A stretch of 11,837 nucleotides of DNA from CAZSGN01 sp964606415 (lineage in GTDB: Bacteria; Bacteroidota; Bacteroidia; Bacteroidales; JBBRXJ01), in contig CAZSGN010000079.1 in assembly GCA_964606415.1 (NCBI GenBank), positions 1 to 11,837 of the forward strand, written 5' to 3'. Both the position numbers and the translations under genes were made by a program. Below are positions 1 through 7,624 of the stretch, one piece after another (the first letter of the stretch is position 1; every line of letters starts with the position of its first letter). The notes below the pieces were generated by a model. That model did no database searches and had not been told where the DNA came from. It was given only the letters and a program-made list of their open reading frames with translations.

Positions 1-60
1 AACAGTGTCTTATATCATTTAAATATTTAACCATTAAAATAAGGGTAGAACCATATTAAT
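1..60 (+). repeat. Left copy of an inverted repeat shared by both window ends
   Basis: Positions 1–43 are identical to the reverse complement of 11786–11828. Positions 44–52 continue with three mismatches, all transitions, and then a 3-nt indel precedes a further match to about position 60. The repeat is very AT-rich and contains the 12-base palindrome TTAAATATTTAA. It lies about 75 nt beyond the dsbD stop codon. Because it begins at base 1, its outer boundary is not visible. The gradual inward decay suggests two naturally diverged copies of a dispersed repeat rather than a duplicated contig end, but its nature is unknown. Confidence 0.85.
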
Positions 61-135
61 AAACCAGCCCTCTCTCCTTCTTTAAATAAGCAGTGAACGG
101 GAATTTTTTTATGGGGTAATATCAGAATTTGGATT

Positions 136-2151
136 TTATTGTACTTCCAGTTCTCTTGTTTCAATTTTAGGAGAAGGTGATGAAGTATTATTGTCTTTTT
201 TGATTGAATTTGAATGCTGTTTTATTCCTTCCTGGAGAAAATTGAGAAATTCTTCTTTACTTGATGTGTAATCAAGAGTAGCAATTTTGGTTCCGTCTGG
301 ATGTAGTATAGCATGAAACGGAATGGTATTGGTGTTGAAAGAAGTCATTTGCATGTCCCCGAAAATTTTGCCAATACTTTTTTTGCGTTTGCCATCACGT
401 TCCGAAGTCACCCATTCTTCTTCCGGGAGTTTTTTCTTTTCATCGGTATATAAAGCGATCACGACATATTCTTCTTTCAGCAGGCTAAGAACTTTGGAGT
501 CAGCCCATATTTTGGCTTCCATTTCTTTACATTTGCTACAGGAATGTCCTTTAAATACGATAAAAGCGGGTTTGTCCTGTTCTTTTGCACATGCCATGCC
601 CTGGTCATAATCAAAATAACCGTTTAGGCCATGGGGGAGATGTAAAAAGTCGCTGTATTTGGATTCTCCGCAGATTCCTTTTTTTTCCTGCTCGTCATGC
701 TGTGTTGATGCCTGGTTAAGAGAAAATTGTTGCTCTGTTTTTGGTGGCAGCACCGAAGATAAATTGTTTAAAGGAGCTCCGATTAATCCTGGTAATAAGT
801 AAAAAACAAACGCGAAAGTCAGTACTGCTAACATGACTCTGCCGACACTCAGGTAAGGCAGGTCGGGGTCATGAGAAAACTTGAATTTACCCAGGAGGTA
901 CAGCCCCATGAGCGTGAAAATGCTGATCCATAGAGCTAAAAATATTTCCCTGGGCAGGATATCCAGGTGGTAAACCTGGTCAATTTTGCTGAGGAATGTC
1001 ATGCTTAATGCAAGCAGGATAAACGCAATTACAACCTTTACTGCATTGAGCCAGCCTCCGGATTTTGGCAGGTTTTTTAACATGGAAGGGAATATGGCAA
1101 AAATTGTAAAAGGAAGTGCAAAAACAAAAGAAAATCCAAACATACCTATCACAGGGGTTATTATTTCACCCTGGGTGGCCTTGCCGAGTAAAATGCCAAC
1201 AATTGGCCCTGTGCAGGAAAATGAAATAACAACTGTGGCGAGCGCCATAAAAAATGGCCCGAGCAGTCCACCTTTGTCTGCTTGTTGGTCTATTTTATTA
1301 GACCATTTTGTTGGCAGCATAATCTCGAACATGCCAAAGAATGAGAGGGCCAGCAGAAGGAATATAATAAAAAAGATGGCGTTGGCAAGCCAGTGTGATG
1401 CCAGTGTGCCTGTGAAATCGATGCCTGTCAGGCCAATGATTAAGCCGATGAAGGTATAAATAAATATGATAGAAAAACCGAAGAAGAGGGCATCAAAGAT
1501 GGCTTTTCGCCGGTTGGACCCACCTCGCATAAAATAGGAGACTGTCAGTGGAATGATTGGATAGACACAGGGGGTGAAAATTCCACCTAATCCTCCAAGC
1601 ATTGCCAGGAGAAGAATGCCCCAGAGTGTTTTATCTTCTTCTTGCCTGGGTTTTTCTGAGAAATCTCCGGCATTGGCTGAATCTGTGGATTCATCTTGAT
1701 TAAAATTGAAAGTAAATGTTTCTTCGGCGGGTGGAAGACATTGCTCATTATCGCAACTCATATATTCAACAAATCCATCTACCTTTAGTGGGGTTTCTTT
1801 TTTTAATTGGATTTTTTGTTTGAAATGCGCTTGACCACCGTAGAGTGGTATTTCCATGTCAAAATTAGGATCAAATTTTGTTTTGGCTTTTTTGACTTTT
1901 TCTATTTTGCCTATTTTCTCAATATTTTCGTTTTTTTCTATGTTGATGGATGTTGGAATCGGGCCTTCGCCGTCTATATCCATACCGTACATGTAGAAAG
2001 GCGAATCTATCTCTGCTTTGAAGTGCAACCAGTAAGTGTCTTTTGATATTTGTTCTTTTTCAAAAGACCAATGGACTGGTTCAATGATTTGTGTTATTGC
2101 GGGAAGAGACAATAGCAGCATAATAACGGAAAAAGTGACCGGTTTCTTCAT
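136..2151 (-). CDS. dsbD: DsbD-type thiol:disulfide interchange protein (cytochrome c biogenesis/thioredoxin fusion)
   Basis: This inner-membrane protein carries reducing power from cytoplasmic thioredoxin to periplasmic thiol proteins. The 671 residues fall into the classic three parts. A signal peptide (about 1–20) precedes a periplasmic N-domain with the cysteine pair Cys133/Cys138 in CDNEQCLPP. A multi-spanning CcdA-like core (about 175–460) carries the two membrane cysteines Cys195 (TPCVYPIIPLT) and Cys313 (SFSCTGP). A C-terminal thioredoxin-fold domain (about 510–645) has the active site Cys538–Cys541 (CSKC) and a proline at 611 that could be the cis-proline. All six redox cysteines are present, so it should be functional. 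Residues 70–92 are Lys/Glu/Ile-rich and low in complexity. The gene follows rng on the same strand after a 291-nt gap, so it probably has its own promoter. Family assignment is secure; the exact substrates are not visible. Confidence 0.95.
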   Translation of the reverse strand: MKKPVTFSVIMLLLSLPAITQIIEPVHWSFEKEQISKDTYWLHFKAEIDSPFYMYGMDIDGEGPIPTSINIEKNENIEKIGKIEKVKKAKTKFDPNFDMEIPLYGGQAHFKQKIQLKKETPLKVDGFVEYMSCDNEQCLPPAEETFTFNFNQDESTDSANAGDFSEKPRQEEDKTLWGILLLAMLGGLGGIFTPCVYPIIPLTVSYFMRGGSNRRKAIFDALFFGFSIIFIYTFIGLIIGLTGIDFTGTLASHWLANAIFFIIFLLLALSFFGMFEIMLPTKWSNKIDQQADKGGLLGPFFMALATVVISFSCTGPIVGILLGKATQGEIITPVIGMFGFSFVFALPFTIFAIFPSMLKNLPKSGGWLNAVKVVIAFILLALSMTFLSKIDQVYHLDILPREIFLALWISIFTLMGLYLLGKFKFSHDPDLPYLSVGRVMLAVLTFAFVFYLLPGLIGAPLNNLSSVLPPKTEQQFSLNQASTQHDEQEKKGICGESKYSDFLHLPHGLNGYFDYDQGMACAKEQDKPAFIVFKGHSCSKCKEMEAKIWADSKVLSLLKEEYVVIALYTDEKKKLPEEEWVTSERDGKRKKSIGKIFGDMQMTSFNTNTIPFHAILHPDGTKIATLDYTSSKEEFLNFLQEGIKQHSNSIKKDNNTSSPSPKIETRELEVQ

Positions 2152-2290
2152 TGTTCTTTGTTTTGTTTGTTTTTCTTAGTTCCTTGTTCCTGAACCATTT
2201 CTGGCTTAAATTATATTTTGATGTTTATCGGTTGGGCAAGTGAACAGACCAATATATATGATGCCTTCTACATATTTTCATATATAAATA

Positions 2291-2322
2291 CAAAATAAAT
2301 GAAAAAAAACTTTGATTCCAAA
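2291..2322 (-). promoter_or_regulatory. Candidate Bacteroidota-type promoter for dsbD
   Basis: Read on the minus strand, TTTG (2322–2319) is followed after 20 nt by TTATTTTG (2298–2291). The second element differs from the Bacteroidota -7 consensus TAnnTTTG at one fixed base. The spacing suits a -33/-7 pair and would give a leader of roughly 130 nt. The surrounding 2152–2442 gap between rng and dsbD is AT-rich, and I see no gene or strong terminator in it. Chance matches are likely in such AT-rich DNA, so this is tentative. Confidence 0.3.
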
Positions 2323-2442
2323 AAAAGCATTATATAATTTCTGCGAAGATTATCCTTTTTACTTTGAAAACCTTTGAGAAAAATAGTTTAATCCTGTGAT
2401 GTTTGTTTTGGACATTAAGAAACGCTCAAAAGCAAGAATATA

Positions 2443-3993
2443 TTATTCAAGATTTAATTCGGTGCCGGTTTCATCTTCGATTTTATATTGCATCAAAGAA
2501 AAAGAAGAAATATGTTGAATCCGGATTTTACAATGAAATCTTTTTTGCCATTGTTTTTTTAGTGAATTAAAGAATCCTTTTGTTACATGAGAGGCAATAA
2601 AGGGATGTAATTTTAAAATAATTTTTTTAACCTCATTATCTTCGATGGTTTTTTTCAAATTGTTTTCCAATTCATCTATAAAAAGGATACTTGGGCTGAT
2701 TTCTCCTTTACCGTGGCAGGTAGGGCATTTTTCAACTGTTTTAATATTCATTTCCGGCCTTACACGTTGCCGTGTAATTTGCATCAGTCCGAATTTGCTT
2801 AAGGGCAGAATGCTGTGTTTTGTACGATCTTCGGACATAACCTGGCGCATGTGGTCATACAATTTTTGCTTGTTTTCGTGGGTATGCATATCGATAAAGT
2901 CCACGACAATAATCCCTCCCATATCTCTTAGCCTGAGCTGTCTGGATATTTCTTCTGCCGCTGCCATATTTACCTCCAGCGCATTTGATTCCTGATCGTT
3001 TTTTTCGGAACGCTTGCCACTGTTTACATCGATAACATGTAATGCTTCTGTATGTTCAATAATTAGATATGCGCCTTGTTTAAAAGGGATAATTCTCCCG
3101 AAGGATGATTTGATTTGTTTATTAATGCCAAAATGCTCAAAAATGGGAGTCCGGCCGGAATATTGTTTAACAATTTTTTTCTTTTCAGGAGCCACCTCAT
3201 TGATGTATTCCCTGACCTCTTCATGAACCGTTTCATCGTCAATAAAGATGTTATTAAATGATACATTGAGAATATCCCTGATCATTGCTGTTGATCTGGA
3301 TAACTCGCTCATAACGATTTGTGGAGGATGAAGGTTGGCAATGTCTATTAAAGCTGTTTCCCATTTTTTTACCAGTTGTCTCAGCTCGCTGTCTAATTCG
3401 GCTACTTTCTTGCCTTCGGCAGCTGTGCGGACAATGATGCCATAATTTTTTGGGCGGATGCTTTTGAGCAGTTGTTTAAGCCGGTTTTTTTCTTCGGGGG
3501 ATTCGATTTTTTGTGAGACAGACACCCGGTCAGAAAAGGGGATGACAATCAGGTTGCGTCCGGCTATGGATATCTCTGAACTTAATCGCGGCCCTTTATT
3601 GGCAATAGGCTCTTTGGCAATTTGCACCAGTACCTTTTGTCCGCTTTTGAGCACGTTGTTGATCTTGCCGTTTTTGTTTATGTCCGGGACTCCTTTGAAT
3701 TTTTGGAAAGGCAATGTTTTAGCCTTTTTGAAGATTGATTCCAGGTATTTATTGTAAGACTGGAATTGGGGCCCCAGATCATGATAATGCAGAAACGCAT
3801 CTTTCTCATAACCAATATCGACAAAGGCAGCATTTAGCCCTGTCATGATTTTCTTTACACGACCCAGATAGATATCACCCACAGAAAACTGAATGTTTTT
3901 TTTCTCTTTATTCAGTTCTACAAGTTTCTTATCTTCAAGAAGGGCTATGCCCATCTCGTCGCGTGAAACATTAATGACCAGTTCTCTATTCAC
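2443..3993 (-). CDS. rng: Ribonuclease E/G family endoribonuclease
   Basis: This single-strand endoribonuclease cuts AU-rich RNA and takes part in rRNA maturation and mRNA turnover. The 516 residues match the catalytic core without the long disordered tail of E. coli RNase E. An S1 RNA-binding domain runs from about 36 to 130 (VGDIYLGRVKKI, then AAFVDIGYEKDAFLH) and carries an inserted loop at about 75–115. The DNase-I-like catalytic part has the magnesium ligands Asp322 (VIDVNSG) and Asp365 (VVDFIDM). The zinc-link cysteines are Cys423 and Cys426 (CPTCHGKG). The start is a GTG at 3993: there is no in-frame ATG between it and the upstream stop, and the family alignment begins at NRELVI. The gene lies downstream of the HU and 30-residue genes, separated by a long hairpin at 4056–4097. 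Confidence 0.95.
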   Translation of the reverse strand: MNRELVINVSRDEMGIALLEDKKLVELNKEKKNIQFSVGDIYLGRVKKIMTGLNAAFVDIGYEKDAFLHYHDLGPQFQSYNKYLESIFKKAKTLPFQKFKGVPDINKNGKINNVLKSGQKVLVQIAKEPIANKGPRLSSEISIAGRNLIVIPFSDRVSVSQKIESPEEKNRLKQLLKSIRPKNYGIIVRTAAEGKKVAELDSELRQLVKKWETALIDIANLHPPQIVMSELSRSTAMIRDILNVSFNNIFIDDETVHEEVREYINEVAPEKKKIVKQYSGRTPIFEHFGINKQIKSSFGRIIPFKQGAYLIIEHTEALHVIDVNSGKRSEKNDQESNALEVNMAAAEEISRQLRLRDMGGIIVVDFIDMHTHENKQKLYDHMRQVMSEDRTKHSILPLSKFGLMQITRQRVRPEMNIKTVEKCPTCHGKGEISPSILFIDELENNLKKTIEDNEVKKIILKLHPFIASHVTKGFFNSLKKQWQKRFHCKIRIQHISSFSLMQYKIEDETGTELNLE

Positions 3994-4055
3994 AACATTT
4001 AATCGGTTATATCGGGAAAAGATAAAATGGGAAAGGAATCACATAAGTGATAAAT

Positions 4056-4097
4056 ACAACAAACCCAAAGTTGGTTTATGTACTTTAGGTTTGTTGT
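4056..4097 (-). promoter_or_regulatory. Long hairpin between the 30-residue gene and rng
   Basis: ACAACAAACC (4056–4065) pairs perfectly with GGTTTGTTGT (4088–4097). After one C/A mismatch, AAAGT (4067–4071) pairs with ACTTT (4082–4086), leaving a 10-nt loop. On the leftward transcript it falls 22 nt after the 30-residue gene's stop codon and 62 nt before the rng start. The trailing sequence in that direction, GTATTTAT, is only weakly U-rich. It may be a partial terminator that lowers rng expression, an RNA processing site, or a leader structure used for autoregulation. These roles are inference; the hairpin itself is plain in the sequence. Confidence 0.65.
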
Positions 4098-4119
4098 GTA
4101 AGAATATTTGAATATCAAA

Positions 4120-4212
4120 TTATTTCTTCTTCTTATGTCTGTTTTTCCTTAAGCGTTTTTTTCGCTTATGGGTCGACATCTTATGTCTTTTTCTTTTTTT
4201 TCCGCAAGGCAT
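4120..4212 (-). CDS. 30-residue AURKAIP1/COX24-domain (mS38-like) basic protein
   Basis: This tiny gene encodes 30 residues, more than half of them Lys, Arg or His. It begins MPCGKKRKRHKMSTHKRKK, contains LRKNRHKK and ends in four lysines before TAA. The pattern KRKRHKM-x-THKRKKR-x-R-x-NRHKKK is what I recognise from the short Bacteroidota proteins annotated as AURKAIP1/COX24 domain-containing, related to the C-terminal domain of mitochondrial small-subunit protein mS38. The composition is typical of a peptide threaded into ribosomal RNA, so ribosome association is inferred. It lies 15 nt downstream of the HU stop on the same strand and upstream of rng, a context I recall as common in Bacteroidota. 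The ATG at 4212 was chosen because the family begins MPxGKKRKRHK. A second Met at residue 12 would truncate the conserved part. Confidence 0.85.
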   Translation of the reverse strand: MPCGKKRKRHKMSTHKRKKRLRKNRHKKKK

Positions 4213-4227
4213 ATCTTAAAAAAATTT

Positions 4228-4512
4228 TTATTTAACATTTTTTTTCACATCATTAACAAACACTTTAGCAGGCTTAAAAGCAGGAATGTAATGTTCGGGA
4301 ATAATGATGGTGGTATTTTTGGAAATGTTCCGGGCTGTTTTTTCGGCGCGTTTTTTAACAATAAAGCTGCCAAACCCCCTCAAGTAAACGTTTTCATTAT
4401 TTGAAAGCGATTCTTTTACATTCTCCATGAAGGCTTCTACAGTTTTTTGCACAACTGTCTTTTCAATGCCTGTTTTTCTGGAAACTTCGTTTACAATATC
4501 TGCTTTTGTCAT
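4228..4512 (-). CDS. HU/IHF-family DNA-binding protein
   Basis: This is a nucleoid-associated protein that works as a dimer, bending and compacting DNA. The 94 residues are the usual HU length. The N-terminal helices (MTKADIVNEVSRKTG, then a helical dimerisation segment to about 38) are followed by the RGFGSF turn (45–50) and the β-arm with KKRAEKTARNI and a proline in IIIPEHYIPAFKPAK. The C-terminus KPAKVFVNDVKK is typical. HU and IHF subunits cannot be told apart with certainty here, but the sequence matches the abundant single HU of Bacteroidota. It heads the leftward block, diverges from mutY, and has a plausible -7 element 54 nt upstream of its start. AAAGG on the minus strand a few bases upstream of the ATG is at best a weak ribosome-binding site. 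Confidence 0.95.
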   Translation of the reverse strand: MTKADIVNEVSRKTGIEKTVVQKTVEAFMENVKESLSNNENVYLRGFGSFIVKKRAEKTARNISKNTTIIIPEHYIPAFKPAKVFVNDVKKNVK

Positions 4513-4565
4513 TGCTAAATACCTTTAATAATCAACAAATTATTTAATTTTATTTCTTCGGATTG

Positions 4566-4573
4566 CAAATATA
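4566..4573 (-). promoter_or_regulatory. Candidate -7 element for the HU gene
   Basis: On the minus strand this reads TATATTTG, a perfect match to the Bacteroidota -7 consensus TAnnTTTG. It lies 54 nt upstream of the HU start and implies a leader of about 48 nt. I see no clear TTG-type -33 element at the expected distance. The region 4513–4634 is the divergent HU/mutY regulatory gap. On the plus strand, TTTATTTG at 4608–4615 is a one-mismatch candidate for mutY but sits only about 20 nt before its ATG. Confidence 0.45.
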
Positions 4574-4634
4574 TATGTTTTATTTTAATTCACATGATTT
4601 TTTCAACTTTATTTGTGGTAAAATTACATTGCTT

Positions 4635-5702
4635 ATGGGTTTTACTTCTCAGTTACTGGAATGGTTTGAATTCCATAAAAGGGATTTGCCCTGGCGTAGG
4701 ACGGCAGATCCTTATAAAATTTGGGTTTCTGAAATTATCTTGCAACAAACGCGGGTTGAACAAGGGTTGGATTATTACATCGGTTTTATCAGGAAATTTC
4801 CTACAATTAAGGCCCTCAGGCAAGCTTCCTCCGATGAATTGATGAATATCTGGCAGGGACTTGGTTACTACAGCAGGGCCCGGAATATGCATGTTGCTGC
4901 GGCGCAAATCGAAGATTTATACGGTGGGCATTTTCCTGATTCGTATGATGAGTTGTTAAAGTTAAAAGGGATTGGCCCATATACTGCTGCTGCTATAGCT
5001 TCTATTGCTTTTAGCGAAGCCCGTGCGGTGGTGGATGGGAATGTTTTTCGTGTTTTAGCGCGTATTTTTGGTATGGAAGATGATATCCTTTCTAATGCAG
5101 GTAAAAAACGTTTTAGCCAAAAAGCTGATGAGTTATTGTATCGTAAGGATCCGGGACGGTATAACCAGGCATTAATGGATTTCGGAGCTATGCAGTGTAC
5201 GCCTCAAAATCCTCAATGTAGTGATTGTCCTTTTAAAAATGATTGTATCGCTTATAGCAAGGATTTGATTAATGCCTTTCCGGTAAAAAAGAAAAAACGG
5301 AAGGCCCGGACGCGTTTTTTTCATTACCTGATTATTACTTGCGGCGATCAGGTCTTTATTGAGAAACGATCAAAGAAGGATATCTGGCATTCTCTTTATC
5401 AGTTTCCCCTTATTGAAACATTAATCGGTGAGCCTCCCGAGCAGTTTATTAAAAGCCGGGTTTTTAAGGATTTTTTTGTTGATTGTCAGCCACGGTTGCT
5501 TTTTTTTTCTGATGATTATGTTCATCAACTTACCCATCAGAAGTTATTCACACGTTTTTACCACCTGAGGATTGATTCATCTTGTGCGTTTTTACAACGA
5601 GAATTTTTAAGCGTTAAAAAAGATGATGTTTTTCGTTTCCCCCTGCCAGAATTGCTGGTTAAGTATTTAATTAATCACCGGGATGAATATATTAATTCTT
5701 AA
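4635..5702 (+). CDS. mutY: A/G-specific adenine DNA glycosylase MutY
   Basis: MutY removes adenine mispaired with 8-oxoguanine in the base-excision GO system. With the start at 4635 the protein is 355 residues. It has the N-terminal signature LPWRRTADPYKIWVSEIILQ with catalytic Glu33, the helix-hairpin-helix LKGIGPYTAAAIASIAF (110–126), catalytic Asp134 in AVVDGNV, and the [4Fe-4S] ligands Cys188-X6-Cys195-X2-Cys198-X5-Cys204. A NUDIX-like C-terminal domain (about 226–345) includes HQLTHQKLF, which recognises 8-oxoG. The reading frame is open back to an ATG at 4563, but the extra 24 residues are encoded by promoter-like AT-rich DNA and precede the normal family start, so 4635 is preferred. 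The gene diverges from HU and lies 80 nt before ssb. All key residues are intact. Confidence 0.95.
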   Translation: MGFTSQLLEWFEFHKRDLPWRRTADPYKIWVSEIILQQTRVEQGLDYYIGFIRKFPTIKALRQASSDELMNIWQGLGYYSRARNMHVAAAQIEDLYGGHFPDSYDELLKLKGIGPYTAAAIASIAFSEARAVVDGNVFRVLARIFGMEDDILSNAGKKRFSQKADELLYRKDPGRYNQALMDFGAMQCTPQNPQCSDCPFKNDCIAYSKDLINAFPVKKKKRKARTRFFHYLIITCGDQVFIEKRSKKDIWHSLYQFPLIETLIGEPPEQFIKSRVFKDFFVDCQPRLLFFSDDYVHQLTHQKLFTRFYHLRIDSSCAFLQREFLSVKKDDVFRFPLPELLVKYLINHRDEYINS

Positions 5703-5704
5703 AT

Positions 5705-5735
5705 TTTGTCTTTACTTTAAAAATTTGTAACCTTG
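5705..5735 (+). promoter_or_regulatory. Candidate promoter for the ssb–gldE–gldD operon
   Basis: TTTG at 5705–5708 and TAACCTTG at 5728–5735 are separated by 19 nt. The second box matches TAnnTTTG except for one base. The pair lies in the 80-nt gap between mutY and ssb and would start transcription about 40 nt before the ssb ATG. It would be the natural promoter for the tightly packed genes from ssb to 9595. The assignment rests on consensus matching only. Confidence 0.4.
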
Positions 5736-5770
5736 TATTTCCGTTATAAAAAATAAAAAAATAAAAAAAT

Positions 5771-5775
5771 AGGAG
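5771..5775 (+). promoter_or_regulatory. Strong Shine-Dalgarno-like site before ssb
   Basis: AGGAG lies 7 nt before the ssb ATG at 5783, after an A-rich stretch. It fixes the ssb start. It stands out because no other gene in the window has an equally good site and ribosomes of Bacteroidia are known to make little use of Shine-Dalgarno pairing. The A-rich leader may matter as much as the AGGAG. Confidence 0.6.
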
Positions 5776-5782
5776 AATTATC

Positions 5783-6253
5783 ATGTCAGTAAACAGAGTT
5801 ATGTTAGTTGGTAATGTGGGTAAAGACCCCGAAGTTCGACGTTTGGACAGTGGAACGCCCGTTTGCAATTTCCCACTTGCCACCAATGAAGTTTATACGA
5901 ACAGAAATGGTGAACGGGTTAAAAACACCGAATGGCATAATCTTGTTTTGTGGCGCAAACTAGCTGAAATTGCTGAAAAATATGTTAAAAAAGGAGATCT
6001 TTTATACATTGAAGGTAAAATCAGAACCCGTTCTTATGACGATCGTGACGGGAATAAAAAATATATTACGGAGATTGTTGCTGATAATATGCAAATGTTG
6101 GGTAAGCGTCAGGATTCAGACCAGGGTTCCGGTTCTGCTAACCAGTCACAGTCAGCCGTATCTGATGCTGAACCTTCAAATGACCAGGTTGCTGATACTA
6201 ACCAGAATGATGACGATGCTTTTAGTTCACAAGAGGATGATCTTCCTTTTTGA
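5783..6253 (+). CDS. ssb: Single-stranded DNA-binding protein SSB
   Basis: SSB coats single-stranded DNA during replication, recombination and repair, and recruits partner enzymes through its C-terminal tip. The 156 residues comprise an OB-fold (about 1–110; MSVNRVMLVGNVGKDPEVR, then WHNLVLWRKLAEIAEKYVKKG and the IEGKIRTRSY strand), a flexible Ser/Gln/Asp-rich linker (about 111–145), and the acidic tip ending EEDDLPF-like as QEDDLPF, the protein-interaction signal. The length is normal for a bacterial SSB. It follows mutY, another DNA-maintenance gene, and is followed 42 nt later by gldE, with which it is probably co-transcribed. The start is supported by the AGGAG site and by homology at the first residue. 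Confidence 0.97.
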   Translation: MSVNRVMLVGNVGKDPEVRRLDSGTPVCNFPLATNEVYTNRNGERVKNTEWHNLVLWRKLAEIAEKYVKKGDLLYIEGKIRTRSYDDRDGNKKYITEIVADNMQMLGKRQDSDQGSGSANQSQSAVSDAEPSNDQVADTNQNDDDAFSSQEDDLPF

Positions 6254-6295
6254 TCAAGGCACTGTGAAGTATATGTCTAACTAAATCCCGCTGAA

Positions 6296-7624
6296 TTGGA
6301 ATCTGAGTCGTATATTCTTTTGCTAAACATATTAACAGGTCTTGACACCGGCGTTTATTTTGCAATGCTGGCTGGGAGTTTCATTTTACTTTTATTTTGT
6401 GGATTGATCTCCGGAAGCCAAGCCGCATTTTTATCTCTTTACACGCCTGACATAGAGAAAATACAAAATCGCAAAGATCACCGCAGCCGGATGATCCTCC
6501 GCATGCTGGATATGCCAGACCGATTGCTGGCCACTATTGTCACTACTAAAATTTTTATTACGGCATTAGTTTATATGCTTGCGACTATTGTTGTTCTTCA
6601 TTTTTTTGGCATGCAATTCTGGATTGTTTTGCTGGCATTTTTTCTGTTGTCTGGTTTGGTTATGTTGATCAATGAGAAGTGGTTTCAGGTGGTGGCTTCG
6701 AAGAATGCTTTTCAGTATGCTTATATTAGTATTTACCCGCTTTATGTTTTGAAATCATTGCTTTATCCTGTTTATTATGTTTTCATCCATTCCGACACAA
6801 ATTTGAACAGTAAGATTATACAGACCAAGTATAAGATCACCCTTGAGGATCTGGCTAATATTATGGATGTTGAATCTGTTTCATCTAAAGATACGCGTTT
6901 GATCAAAGGAATCTTGAATTTTGGGGATACTGATGTAAAAGAGATTATGCGATCAAGGGTAGATGTGACTGCGGTGGATGAAAAAACAAGTTTTGATGAA
7001 CTCAATCAAACGATTATCGAGTCAGGATACTCAAGGATTCCTGTTTATTCAGAATCTTTTGATAATATCAGGGGTGTTTTGTTTGTGAAAGATTTGTGGC
7101 CTTACCTTGAGAAGAAAAAAGATGATTTCGAGTGGCAAAAATTGATCCGCCCTGCTTATTTTGTCCCGGAAAATAAAAAAATTAATGAGTTGTTGAAAGA
7201 TTTCCAGCGTCATAAAAATCATTTGGCTATTGTTAATGATGAGTACGGGGGTACTTATGGGATTGTTACTCTTGAAGATGTCCTGGAAGAAATTGTCGGG
7301 GAAATTAGTGATGAGTCGGATGATGAGGAACTTTTTTATTCTAAAATTGATGAGCAAAATTATCTGTTTGAAGGTAAAACATTATTAAATGATTTTTACC
7401 GGATACTGGATATTAGCGATGAAATTTTTGATGAAGTTAAAGGGGATTCTGATACACTTGCAGGCTTGATTCTTGATATCAAAGGTGAAATGCCATTGAA
7501 GGATGAGATTATTGATTATGAACGTTTCCAGTTTAAGATCGAGTCGGTGGATAAAAGAAGAATTAAACAGATACGTGTAACCATTATTCCGGAAAGGGTC
7601 GTTAATGAAAAAGATAATTTGTAG
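6296..7624 (+). CDS. gldE: GldE, CNNM/CBS-pair membrane protein associated with gliding motility
   Basis: GldE is an inner-membrane protein of the CorC/CNNM (HlyC/CorC) family found beside gldD across Bacteroidota, including non-gliders, so a broader envelope role is likely. The 442 residues contain a CNNM transmembrane domain (hydrophobic segments near 22–45, 79–103, 106–127 and 138–163), a pair of CBS domains (about 210–335; SRIPVYSESFDNIRGVLFVK, then AIVNDEYGGTYGIVTLEDVL), and a C-terminal CorC_HlyC domain (about 350–437). The chosen start is TTG at 6296. An in-frame stop lies at 6278 and no ATG falls between them; MESESYILLL resembles family N-termini. The alternative ATG at 6365 would remove only the extreme N-terminus. 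The 3' end overlaps gldD by 20 nt. Whether it transports a metal ion is unknown. Confidence 0.92.
   Translation: MESESYILLLNILTGLDTGVYFAMLAGSFILLLFCGLISGSQAAFLSLYTPDIEKIQNRKDHRSRMILRMLDMPDRLLATIVTTKIFITALVYMLATIVVLHFFGMQFWIVLLAFFLLSGLVMLINEKWFQVVASKNAFQYAYISIYPLYVLKSLLYPVYYVFIHSDTNLNSKIIQTKYKITLEDLANIMDVESVSSKDTRLIKGILNFGDTDVKEIMRSRVDVTAVDEKTSFDELNQTIIESGYSRIPVYSESFDNIRGVLFVKDLWPYLEKKKDDFEWQKLIRPAYFVPENKKINELLKDFQRHKNHLAIVNDEYGGTYGIVTLEDVLEEIVGEISDESDDEELFYSKIDEQNYLFEGKTLLNDFYRILDISDEIFDEVKGDSDTLAGLILDIKGEMPLKDEIIDYERFQFKIESVDKRRIKQIRVTIIPERVVNEKDNL

Noticed and set aside
986..1459. Plus-strand reading frame of 157 codons inside dsbD
   Set aside because: It is the antisense shadow of the membrane domain of DsbD and shows no family features.
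4563..4634. 24-residue N-terminal extension of MutY from an upstream ATG
   Set aside because: The extra residues are encoded by AT-rich promoter-like DNA overlapping the HU -7 candidate, and the MutY family begins near the Met at 4635.
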